Positions 1 to 5,116 of a DNA stretch of 5,116 bases are shown one piece after another. The stretch lies in NCBI GenBank assembly GCA_955652625.1, contig CATPBM010000350.1, positions 1 to 5,116 on the forward strand. Direction: 5' to 3'. The notes beneath the pieces were generated by a model. That model worked only from the letters and a program-made list of their open reading frames with translations, was not told the DNA's origin and did not search any database. Source of the stretch: an uncultured Steroidobacteraceae bacterium (GTDB lineage Bacteria; Pseudomonadota; Gammaproteobacteria; Steroidobacterales; Steroidobacteraceae). A program made the position numbers and the translations under genes. Each line of letters starts with the position of its first letter. Within the stretch, counting starts at the first letter, position 1.

Positions 1-70
1 CCCTGCGGGGGCGGGGACGGGCGCGCAGCACCTTAACGGCCACGCCGCGAACACCGCACTGGCCGGCACG

Positions 71-898
71 TTGAGTGATGCCGACTCGGCAGGCATTTTC
101 CGGCGAGATATCGTTGGGCTTGCGGGGCGCCGGCCAAGATGGCCCCCCGGCGGGTGGCAGCACCACCCGGAGCGCCCGGAGCCCGGCACCGAGAACCGCC
201 ACAATGACGAGTTCCTGGCGGTGTTTTCCGAGGAGCTGCGCAGTTCTCTGGCTGCCATCAGCACTGCGACCGAGATTCTGCGTGCGGAGGCGTCCGCGGG
301 GCCCGCCGGAACGAAGTCGCGATTGCTGATCGAGCGCCTGGTCGAGCACATGACCCGTCTGGTCGAAGATCTGCTTGACGTGGCACAGATCCGAAACGGC
401 CAGTTCCGCCTGCGGAACGAGCGCATCGATTTGTGCGCCGTGGTGGCTCGCTCGGTGCGGACCGTCGAGTTCACCATGCAACAGCACAATCACCGCATGA
501 CCACCTCATTACCGGACGTGCCCATGTGGCTGCAGGCCGACCCCGCCCGATTGGAGCAGGTTTTCGTGAACCTGCTCGGCAACGCCGCCAAGTACACCGA
601 TGCGGGGGGCAAGATTGACCTGTCAGTGGAGTGCAAAGAGGGAGAAGGCATCGTTCGCGTGCGCGACACCGGCATAGGCATCGCACCGGAGGTCCTGCCC
701 GACCTGTTCCGTCTCTTCGTGCGGCCGGATCCGACCTCCTCACGCGCCGGCGCCAGCTACGGGATCGGGCTCGCACTGGTGCGCAGCCTGGTCGAAAGTC
801 ACGGTGGCCGCGTCAGCGCAAAGAGCGAAGGTCTCGGGCTGGGGACCGAATTCACGGTGCGTCTGCCATTATCCGGGGCGCCACTCAAGCCGATGTGA
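71..898 (+). CDS. Soluble histidine-kinase-like protein with Glu in place of the phosphoacceptor His
   Basis: The protein has the two-domain plan of a sensor kinase: a HisKA-like dimerisation helix pair (about residues 45-108) and a C-terminal HATPase_c domain (about 157-267). The ATP-binding boxes look complete: N-box N167/N171 with KYT, G1 box DTGIGI (199-204), F-box F213/F216, G2 box GIGLAL (231-236) and G3 box GTEF (258-261). The H-box is abnormal. It reads SEELRSSL (53-60) where active kinases have SHELRTPL, so the phosphorylated His is Glu54 and the conserved Pro is Ser59. No membrane segment or sensor domain is visible, so it is probably cytosolic. The start is uncertain. The TTG at 71 lacks a Shine-Dalgarno and the frame is open to the left edge, so the gene may begin outside the window. 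A stop in another frame at 72-74 overlaps this TTG, which would fit coupling to an upstream gene. It is probably the first visible gene of an operon. The HATPase identity is secure; kinase activity is doubtful. Confidence 0.85.
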   Translation: MSDADSAGIFRRDIVGLAGRRPRWPPGGWQHHPERPEPGTENRHNDEFLAVFSEELRSSLAAISTATEILRAEASAGPAGTKSRLLIERLVEHMTRLVEDLLDVAQIRNGQFRLRNERIDLCAVVARSVRTVEFTMQQHNHRMTTSLPDVPMWLQADPARLEQVFVNLLGNAAKYTDAGGKIDLSVECKEGEGIVRVRDTGIGIAPEVLPDLFRLFVRPDPTSSRAGASYGIGLALVRSLVESHGGRVSAKSEGLGLGTEFTVRLPLSGAPLKPM

Positions 899-900
899 GG
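897..900 (+). promoter_or_regulatory. Ribosome binding site GAGG overlapping the upstream stop codon
   Basis: GAGG lies 7 bases before the ATG at 908. Its first two bases are the last two of the TGA stop of the kinase-like gene. This supports the 908 start and suggests that translation of the two genes is coupled. Confidence 0.6.
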
Positions 901-907
901 CTGGGCA

Positions 908-1357
908 ATGAATACATTACACGTGCACAAGCGGCAGCCCATTCACGTAAGGGCACCAGGCCTCGGGTCGGAGTTCGACGACTTCCTGCACGCGCGCATT
1001 GTCGAGGATGGCAATGGGTTGCCACTGACTGTGCTCTCGGCACTGGCCCGACTGAACATGGATCCGTGGGATGAAGCGGCGCGACTTGCAGGAATGCCGC
1101 GCCAGACAGCAACCGGGACGTTAGCGGCACTGATTGCCGCGCTGCCGAATGCTCCACCGACGCGTCCCGATTCCAAAGCGCTGGCGGCGAGTCTGATCGC
1201 TTTGCTGCCGGGACGCATGGCAGCCAGCGGTCCTTCGGCTGATCCAGCGCCGGTTGCACGACACAGAATCGATGTCCACGCGCTGATTGCCTACTATCTT
1301 ATTGGCATGATCGTGTTGTTCCTGGCAGCCCATTGGTTCAGCGGGCCCCCGCGGTAG
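908..1357 (+). CDS. Unrecognised 149-residue protein with a C-terminal membrane segment
   Basis: I do not recognise this family with certainty. The protein has a soluble, mostly helical N-terminal part (about residues 20-103) rich in Leu and Ala. It contains the stretches FDDFLHA (23-29), GLPLTVLSALARL (37-49) and DPWDEAARLA (52-61), then a Pro/Ala-rich linker (105-118). A single hydrophobic segment follows at about 124-144, with only five residues after it. The tail-like position suggests a bitopic inner-membrane protein with the N-terminal part in the cytoplasm. The ATG start is supported by GAGG at 897-900, and only nine bases separate it from the kinase-like gene's stop. The downstream ExoD-family gene begins inside or immediately after its 3' end, so all three are probably co-transcribed. 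No catalytic motif or clear DNA-binding helix is visible. It could link the cytosolic kinase-like protein to the membrane, but this is speculation from position. Confidence 0.75.
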   Translation: MNTLHVHKRQPIHVRAPGLGSEFDDFLHARIVEDGNGLPLTVLSALARLNMDPWDEAARLAGMPRQTATGTLAALIAALPNAPPTRPDSKALAASLIALLPGRMAASGPSADPAPVARHRIDVHALIAYYLIGMIVLFLAAHWFSGPPR

Positions 1358-1989
1358 GGACATCCGAGCTGAATCCGAACTCGCTTCCAAAAGCGAGAGC
1401 GTTTATCCATGCCTCGGTAGTGCTGCAGCGGGTGCGCGATGAGGCACCGGAGGGCCACTTTACGCTCGGCTGGCTGGTGGCCAGCCTGCGCAACCGCTCC
1501 TTCGGAATGATCATGCTCCTGCTCGCACTGGCGGCGATCGCACCCGGTGTCTCCATTATCGCAGGTCTCTTGCTGATGATCCCCGCGTTCCAGATGATCG
1601 CGGGGCACTCAGCCCCGGTCTTTCCACGCCGCGTCGCAGCCCGCCCCTTGCCCACACGGCACCTTGCCGCACTCGTGCACAGATCGGTACCCGTACTGAG
1701 ATATCTGGAGAAGATGATCCATCCGCGCTGGTCGACTCCACTCGAGGCGACCAAGCGTACGGTCGGTAGCATCGTCTTCATCCTGAGCATCACCGTGGTA
1801 TTCACTCCCATACCCCTGAGCAACATCGTCCCGGCACTGCTGATCGCCCTGATTTCCCTGGCCTATCTCGAAGAAGACGGGCTGCTGCTCTCGATCACGC
1901 TGCTGCTCGCCCTCATCATGCTGAGCACCATGTCGCTTGCGATCTGGGAGACGATCCTGCGCGCGAAATGGATCGGTAGCCTCTGGTAG
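1333..1989 (+). CDS. ExoD-family membrane protein
   Basis: The sequence matches the ExoD family (Pfam ExoD). The first founding member affects exopolysaccharide synthesis and nodule invasion in Sinorhizobium; its biochemical activity is unknown. Seen here are FTLGWLVASL (43-52), a hydrophobic hairpin at about 57-90 with the family's PGVS (71-74) and IPAFQM (83-88), and a basic loop (99-142). A second hydrophobic block (144-209) contains the hallmark TPIPLSNIVPAL (158-169) and LEEDGL (179-184). Expect an inner-membrane protein with four or more segments. The length (218 residues from the first start) fits the family. The start is uncertain. The TTG at 1333 overlaps the previous gene by 25 bases and has no clear Shine-Dalgarno. 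An in-frame CTG at 1369 has TAGGGA at 1355-1360 before it, and a GTG at 1420 lies just ahead of the conserved region. It is the last gene of the plus-strand unit and converges on the GFA gene. Confidence 0.85.
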   Translation: MVQRAPAVGTSELNPNSLPKARAFIHASVVLQRVRDEAPEGHFTLGWLVASLRNRSFGMIMLLLALAAIAPGVSIIAGLLLMIPAFQMIAGHSAPVFPRRVAARPLPTRHLAALVHRSVPVLRYLEKMIHPRWSTPLEATKRTVGSIVFILSITVVFTPIPLSNIVPALLIALISLAYLEEDGLLLSITLLLALIMLSTMSLAIWETILRAKWIGSLW

Positions 1990-1996
1990 CGCGTCA

Positions 1997-2016
1997 CGGC
2001 GGAAAGCATTACGCCG
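1997..2016. terminator. Weak hairpin between convergent genes
   Basis: CGGCG at 1997-2001 can pair with CGCCG at 2012-2016 across a 10-base loop. It sits just after the ExoD-family stop and between two converging units, where a bidirectional terminator is expected. There is no T-tract on either strand and the stem is only five pairs, so support is weak. I saw no better structure in 1990-2049. Confidence 0.2.
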
Positions 2017-2049
2017 CGGGGTCATTGATCGGGGAGGATCGCCGCCGGA

Positions 2050-2412
2050 CTAATACGATGCGCCGTCGAACGTCTTGACTGGCAGAGTGGTTGGGTCGAA
2101 CCCGGCCAGGCAGCGCAGGTTAATGGCCACTGTCGGCTTGCCCTCCCTGTCGGTGCCACGGGAGAAGCAGCGCACGCCGCAGACGCGGCAGAAGGGGTGA
2201 TGGCTGCGCTTTTTACCGAACTGATAGTCAGTCAGCTCGCCCTCGCCGGCGAGCAGCTTCAAGTCCGCGCCCGCCACGAAGGCCAGCAGCCATCCGGTGC
2301 GCGAGCAGATGGAGCAATTGCAGGCCATGGCCTGCTGCGGGGCCGGCATGGTGACTTCGTAACGCACGACGCCACAATGACAGCTGCCGGTGTAGGTCTT
2401 CGTGTCGCTCAT
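2050..2412 (-). CDS. GFA-fold zinc protein (glutathione-dependent formaldehyde-activating enzyme-like)
   Basis: This 120-residue protein belongs to the GFA/CENP-V family. It carries all the expected zinc-binding cysteines: C11 and C13 in SCHCG, C31, C33 and C36 in CNCSIC, and C75 and C78 in FCRVCG. The length is typical of a single-domain member. The founding enzyme, Gfa of Paracoccus, was proposed to speed S-hydroxymethylglutathione formation. Most homologues have no proven substrate, so the name should not be read as proof of formaldehyde activity. The ATG (2412-2410) is chosen because its bases overlap the TGA of the upstream monooxygenase in an ATGA arrangement, a sign of translational coupling, and because homology begins right there. 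An upstream extension in this frame would run inside the monooxygenase and has no family resemblance. It is the last gene of a three-gene operon, so it probably acts on the same pathway, perhaps on a thiol adduct or reactive carbonyl. Confidence 0.9.
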   Translation of the reverse strand: MSDTKTYTGSCHCGVVRYEVTMPAPQQAMACNCSICSRTGWLLAFVAGADLKLLAGEGELTDYQFGKKRSHHPFCRVCGVRCFSRGTDREGKPTVAINLRCLAGFDPTTLPVKTFDGASY

Positions 2413-3941
2413 GCGCTCGAACCTACCACCCGGATGCCGGTGTCGGCAAAGTAGCGCTCGATCGCCGCGGGTGCGCCCGCGGTGTCGGCGAGCGCCACAT
2501 AAGTGTCCGGACGCAGCAGGTACAGTGCATCGCACTTGAGGCCCGCGGCCTCATGCTCCGCTTTCCATTCAAATCGATGCAGGGCAAGGCCGTGATCGTG
2601 GCAGTACTCGGCAAGCTCGGCGCGAACCGAGCCGTACACATGCACCTGCCAGGCCATGCTCGCGAGGGAGTCGAAGTTGTCGACGCCGTCGATGCGGACC
2701 CACGGCAGGCGATCCCCGCCATGCACCTTACCCGCCGAACCCCTGCTGAGCGGGCTGCCGCGGTAATTCAGCGTGATTTGCGAAACGGTGCGAAACAGGT
2801 ACTCGCGGACGAATCCGAATCCCATCACCTTCGGAATCAGCAATGGTGCGACGCGCGTGCGCACCACATCCGCCAACCGCCCTTCGGCTGTCACAAAGCT
2901 GAACCCGCGATCGGTGCTGGCGACCAGGCGCCGGGCGAATCCGATGCGCTCGGCTTCATAACTGTCCAGGAGACTCTGCGGCGCGCGCTCAGCGACCACG
3001 GCGTGCAGTTTCCAGGCGAGATTGATGGCATCCCCGAGACCGGTATTCATGCCTTGTCCGCCGGCCGGGCTGTGAATGTGCGCGGCGTCCCCCAGCACGA
3101 AGGCACGTCCTTTGCGGAAGTGCTCCGTGACGCGATGATGCACGTGATAGGTCGAGAACCAGTTCACTCTCCTGACCTGTACTTTCAGGTTGTTGATCGC
3201 CCGGCCGCTGACATCTTCGAACCGCAGCGTCTCGGGATGGTCGGCGCGCTCGTCGCGCACCGTGCCGATCAGGCGTGCCCGTCCCTGCCCGGCAAGCGGG
3301 AAGACCGCGAGGAAATCGGCCTCGTCGAGGTCGACGTGGAGCTCGCCATCGAGCGGGGGACCGGACGCGTCGACATCCGCGACGTAGAAAATCTGGCGAT
3401 AGGTACCGCCGGGAAAGCCCGTGCCCATGGTCTCGCGTACCAGCGAGCGAGCCCCGTCACAACCTGCAATGTAGCGCGCCTCGCAGCGCTCCTCGGCGCC
3501 GTCGGCCCCGCGCAGGCGCGCCACGACGCGATCGCCTTCCTCCGCATAACCGAGCAGCTCAGTGCGGCGCTCGACCGAGACTCCCATGGCTTGCAGCCTC
3601 TGAATGAGCAGCCGCTCGTGCTGGTCCTGCGGAAAAATCTGAAGAAAGGAATAGGGCGTCAGGTCCGCGCCCACGGTGGTGAAGTCCACACGCACCTTGC
3701 GTTCGCCCCGGACCCAGAGATTGACCGCGGGGACCTTGTGGCCCTCGGCGACGACGGTGTCGGCCAGATCGAGCTGGCGATACAGCTCGAGCGTGCGGGC
3801 CTGCACGGCCAGGGCGCGTGAGGTCGTGCCAGGCTCCCCGGTCTTGTCGATGAGGCGCACGCGCGCGCCAAGCCTGGTGAGCCACAGCGCCAGGGCGAGG
3901 CCAGTGGGCCCGGCACCGACAATCAGAACCTCACTCGTCAT
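2409..3941 (-). CDS. FAD-dependent aromatic-type monooxygenase (FAD_binding_3 family)
   Basis: This 510-residue protein is a class A flavoprotein monooxygenase of the pentachlorophenol/MhpA/rifampicin hydroxylase type. Such enzymes use NAD(P)H and O2 to hydroxylate aromatic or polyketide-like substrates in the cytoplasm. Three signatures are intact: the N-terminal dinucleotide motif VGAGPTG (8-14) ending at Asp32, the DG motif GCDGARSLVR (160-169) that contacts FAD and NAD(P)H, and the GD motif VLGDAAHIHSP (282-292) followed by GGQGMNTGLGDA (294-305). The C-terminal part (about 400-505) resembles the thioredoxin-like tail of this family, ending with LYLLRPDTYVAL, and lacks a CxxC pair. The ATG at 3941 is supported by AGAGGG, seven bases upstream on the minus strand, and by the FAD motif starting within ten residues. 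It lies 11 bases after the exporter gene and overlaps the GFA gene by four bases. The family is secure. The substrate cannot be predicted. Confidence 0.93.
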   Translation of the reverse strand: MTSEVLIVGAGPTGLALALWLTRLGARVRLIDKTGEPGTTSRALAVQARTLELYRQLDLADTVVAEGHKVPAVNLWVRGERKVRVDFTTVGADLTPYSFLQIFPQDQHERLLIQRLQAMGVSVERRTELLGYAEEGDRVVARLRGADGAEERCEARYIAGCDGARSLVRETMGTGFPGGTYRQIFYVADVDASGPPLDGELHVDLDEADFLAVFPLAGQGRARLIGTVRDERADHPETLRFEDVSGRAINNLKVQVRRVNWFSTYHVHHRVTEHFRKGRAFVLGDAAHIHSPAGGQGMNTGLGDAINLAWKLHAVVAERAPQSLLDSYEAERIGFARRLVASTDRGFSFVTAEGRLADVVRTRVAPLLIPKVMGFGFVREYLFRTVSQITLNYRGSPLSRGSAGKVHGGDRLPWVRIDGVDNFDSLASMAWQVHVYGSVRAELAEYCHDHGLALHRFEWKAEHEAAGLKCDALYLLRPDTYVALADTAGAPAAIERYFADTGIRVVGSSA

Positions 3942-3944
3942 GCC

Positions 3945-3950
3945 GCCCTC
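3945..3950 (-). promoter_or_regulatory. Ribosome binding site of the monooxygenase gene
   Basis: On the minus strand the sequence AGAGGG lies in the 11-base gap between the exporter stop and the ATG at 3941. It fixes the monooxygenase start and excludes the longer upstream reading, which would overlap the exporter gene by more than 130 bases. Confidence 0.65.
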
Positions 3951-3952
3951 TT

Positions 3953-4594
3953 TTACCGGGTCCACGCCAGCCGGGCGCCGAGCACGATGAAAAGGCCCCC
4001 GATGCTGCGGTCGATCAGCGTGCGGACGCTGGGATTGCGCATGAGGAAGTCGCGCAGACGCGCAGCGCCGAAGGCCAGCACCAGGCACCAGATCAGGCCG
4101 GTGCTGATGAAGGTGGCGCCGAGCGCCAGGAATGCGAGGGTCTTGGACGGGCTCGAGGGGCTGATGAACTGCGGCAGGAAGGCCAGGAAGAAGAGCGCCA
4201 CCTTGGGATTGAGCACATTGGTGAGCACGCCCTGGCTGAAAGCGTTCCAGGGGCTGCCGCGCGCCGGCGCAGCCTCCGGATCAAGGCCTGCTCCAGCGGC
4301 CCGGGTGAACAGCAGCCGCGAGCCAAGATACATAAGGTATGCCGCGCCGCAGAGCTTCACCACCGTGAAGGCCAGCGGCGAGGTCCCCAGAAGCACCGAC
4401 AGTCCGGCCGCCGCAGCCAGGGTGTGAATCACGCTGCCGGTGAGGACGTCGAACGCCGAGGCCACGCCCGTACGCAGGCCCCCGGTGAGGCTGCGGCCCA
4501 GGATGTATATCGTATCCTGCCCGGGGGTCAGGTTCAGCAGGATCCCGGACAGGATGAAAAGCCAGTAGTCGTGAATGCCCAGCATCATCGTCAT
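3953..4594 (-). CDS. LysE/RhtB-family exporter
   Basis: This 213-residue protein is a LysE/RhtB-family translocator, an inner-membrane exporter of amino acids or related small molecules. It has about six hydrophobic segments (roughly 10-30, 43-69, 74-96, 118-145, 150-175 and 195-212). Family landmarks are NLTPGQDT (21-28), with Gln where many members have Pro, then GRSLTGG (33-39), GSVIHTLAAAAGLS (53-66), KLCGAAYLMYLGSRLL (80-95), and GVLTNVLNPKVALFF (122-136) with the conserved NPK. The length is normal. Three closely spaced Met codons (1, 3 and 4) make the exact start uncertain by up to nine bases. No good Shine-Dalgarno precedes any of them; an AAGG lies 15 bases upstream of the first. It is the first gene of the minus-strand operon, and the monooxygenase follows 11 bases after its stop. 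It could export a product of the downstream enzymes, but substrate prediction in this family is unreliable. Confidence 0.92.
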   Translation of the reverse strand: MTMMLGIHDYWLFILSGILLNLTPGQDTIYILGRSLTGGLRTGVASAFDVLTGSVIHTLAAAAGLSVLLGTSPLAFTVVKLCGAAYLMYLGSRLLFTRAAGAGLDPEAAPARGSPWNAFSQGVLTNVLNPKVALFFLAFLPQFISPSSPSKTLAFLALGATFISTGLIWCLVLAFGAARLRDFLMRNPSVRTLIDRSIGGLFIVLGARLAWTR

Positions 4595-4655
4595 CAGGCC
4601 GCAACGCAGCCTTAACCATTCTCGCTGACCCTAATAAGCATTGCACACCCGGCCA

Positions 4656-4674
4656 ACTGAGCGGAGACTGAGCG
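4656..4674. repeat. Direct repeat ACTGAGCG, two copies at an 11-base period
   Basis: ACTGAGCG occurs at 4656-4663 and again, identical, at 4667-4674. The copies are 11 bases apart start to start, close to one helical turn, so a protein could contact both on the same DNA face. They lie between two divergent genes, a usual place for operators. The repeat is short and could be chance. Confidence 0.4.
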
Positions 4675-4712
4675 TCGGGTTTACAGGACAAGAATAAGAT
4701 ACGGTTTAAACG

Positions 4713-4717
4713 GGAGG
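4713..4717 (+). promoter_or_regulatory. Ribosome binding site GGAGG with short spacing
   Basis: A strong GGAGG core lies upstream of the ATG at 4721, but only three bases separate them, which is shorter than usual. The other nearby ATG (4731) is in a different frame and soon meets a stop, so 4721 remains the best start. Confidence 0.5.
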
Positions 4718-4720
4718 CGC

Positions 4721-5116
4721 ATGCCGTTTCATGCCTACCAGCATGTCCGGCTCATGGAAGAGTCCGAGTCAAGAGTCCAAATAGCGGCGTGCCTGGAGTC
4801 GCCGATCGACCTCATTGCCAGTCGCGTTCTCGAATCCCCCGATAGCTATCGCCGTTGGACGGCGGAACACGATCGCCTGATGCGCGCCGTGTCCGGCGAG
4901 GATCGCTTTGCCCGTCAAGTCCTCGCGCTGCGGTGCACGGCATTCGCGCTTGTGCACCGCAAGGGCATGGCCGACTATGCACGCGAACGAGAGCTCACCG
5001 GCGCCAAACGCATGCGTTTGTTTGCTCTCTTTTACGGCTGCCGGGACTACGCCAATGCCGTGCTGATCGAGCACGCCAAGTTTCTGCGCTGCTGCTCAAG
5101 TTACCTGTGCACGTAC
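4721..5116 (+). CDS. Unrecognised protein, N-terminal part only (cut by right edge)
   Basis: An open frame of 132 codons starts at ATG 4721 and runs to the window edge without a stop. I do not recognise the family. The visible part is soluble, charged and probably mostly helical, with many Arg and Glu residues and no signal peptide or membrane segment. It has several cysteines (C24, C71, C106, C124, C125 and C130), including a CC pair near the visible end, but no clear metal motif. Third codon positions are roughly three-quarters G or C, like the neighbours, which supports real coding. A GGAGG precedes the start. No helix-turn-helix is obvious, so it cannot be called a regulator, although it is transcribed away from the exporter operon and shares its intergenic region. 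A minus-strand frame of 101 codons (5074-4769) lies inside it and is probably a shadow. Confidence 0.65.
   Translation, partial: MPFHAYQHVRLMEESESRVQIAACLESPIDLIASRVLESPDSYRRWTAEHDRLMRAVSGEDRFARQVLALRCTAFALVHRKGMADYARERELTGAKRMRLFALFYGCRDYANAVLIEHAKFLRCCSSYLCTY

Larger units (their letters stand above)
4595..4720. promoter_or_regulatory. Divergent intergenic region, probable promoters for both flanking units
   Basis: These 126 bases separate the exporter operon on the minus strand from the partial gene on the plus strand, so both promoters should lie here. The region is more AT-rich than its surroundings, chiefly at 4675-4711. I could not find a convincing -35/-10 pair. On the plus strand, TTTACA (4680-4685) and TAAGAT (4695-4700) are each near consensus but only nine bases apart. 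On the minus strand no pair had acceptable spacing. It also holds an 8-base direct repeat and an 8-base palindrome (GTTTAAAC, 4704-4711), either of which could be a binding site. Confidence 0.5.

Noticed and set aside
75..329. An 84-codon frame starting GTG-ATG within the kinase-like gene
   Set aside because: It is Arg/Pro/Ser-rich, typical of an out-of-frame reading of GC-rich DNA, while the kinase frame gives clear domains over the same bases.
2029..2042. Repeated GATC around GGGGAG in the convergent gap as a terminator or regulatory site
   Set aside because: The pairing is only four bases and GATC is self-complementary, so this is within chance.
2413..2535. A 41-residue N-terminal extension of the GFA protein
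   Set aside because: It would lie wholly inside the monooxygenase gene, is Arg/His-rich without family similarity, and the ATGA overlap gives a natural start at 2412.
2553..3821. A 422-codon open frame on the plus strand, antisense to the monooxygenase gene
   Set aside because: The translation has no recognisable domain, and the minus strand here encodes a complete flavoprotein with all three FAD motifs. Long antisense frames are expected in GC-rich coding DNA.
3942..4088. A 49-residue N-terminal extension of the monooxygenase
   Set aside because: It would overlap the exporter gene by over 130 bases. The AGAGGG and the FAD motif both point to the ATG at 3941.
4680..4700. A plus-strand promoter formed by TTTACA and TAAGAT
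   Set aside because: The two elements are nine bases apart instead of about 17, so they cannot serve as one sigma-70 promoter.
4769..5074. A 101-codon minus-strand frame inside the partial gene at the right edge
   Set aside because: It starts at a GTG with no clear ribosome site and shows no family resemblance. The plus-strand frame has the stronger third-position GC and a GGAGG.

Overview
The window looks like chromosomal DNA of a GC-rich proteobacterium, most likely gamma- or betaproteobacterial. That placement rests on the high GC content, GC-rich third codon positions, and the gene families present (an ExoD-family protein, a LysE/RhtB exporter, a GFA protein, a FadH2-class monooxygenase of the FAD_binding_3 type). 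The genus cannot be named from the sequence. No tRNA, rRNA, CRISPR array, insertion sequence or phage gene is visible.

Layout. (1) Positions 71-1989, plus strand: a tightly packed three-gene set. It holds a soluble histidine-kinase-like protein whose phosphoacceptor histidine is replaced by glutamate, an unrecognised 149-residue protein with one C-terminal membrane segment, and an ExoD-family membrane protein. The left edge cuts into this unit, and its promoter is not in view. (2) Positions 1990-2049: a short convergent gap with only a weak hairpin. (3) Positions 4594-2050, minus strand: a compact operon of LysE-family exporter, FAD-dependent aromatic-type monooxygenase and GFA-fold zinc protein. 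The first two genes are 11 bases apart, and the last two share an ATGA overlap. (4) Positions 4595-4720: a divergent intergenic region carrying a direct repeat spaced by about one helical turn. (5) Positions 4721-5116, plus strand: an unrecognised gene with no stop codon before the right edge.

How the genes may work together. The minus-strand operon has the look of a small-molecule modification or detoxification unit. The monooxygenase would hydroxylate an unknown, probably aromatic, substrate. The GFA protein could act on a thiol adduct or a reactive carbonyl, and the LysE protein could export a product. This is inference from co-occurrence; no substrate can be read from the sequence. The plus-strand set joins a degenerate kinase to two membrane proteins, one from a family linked to exopolysaccharide production in rhizobia, which hints at an envelope or surface-related role.

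Most of the window is ordinary in kind. The points most worth a second look are the Glu-for-His change in a kinase with an otherwise intact ATP site, the uncharacterised membrane protein beside it, and the exporter/monooxygenase/GFA operon.
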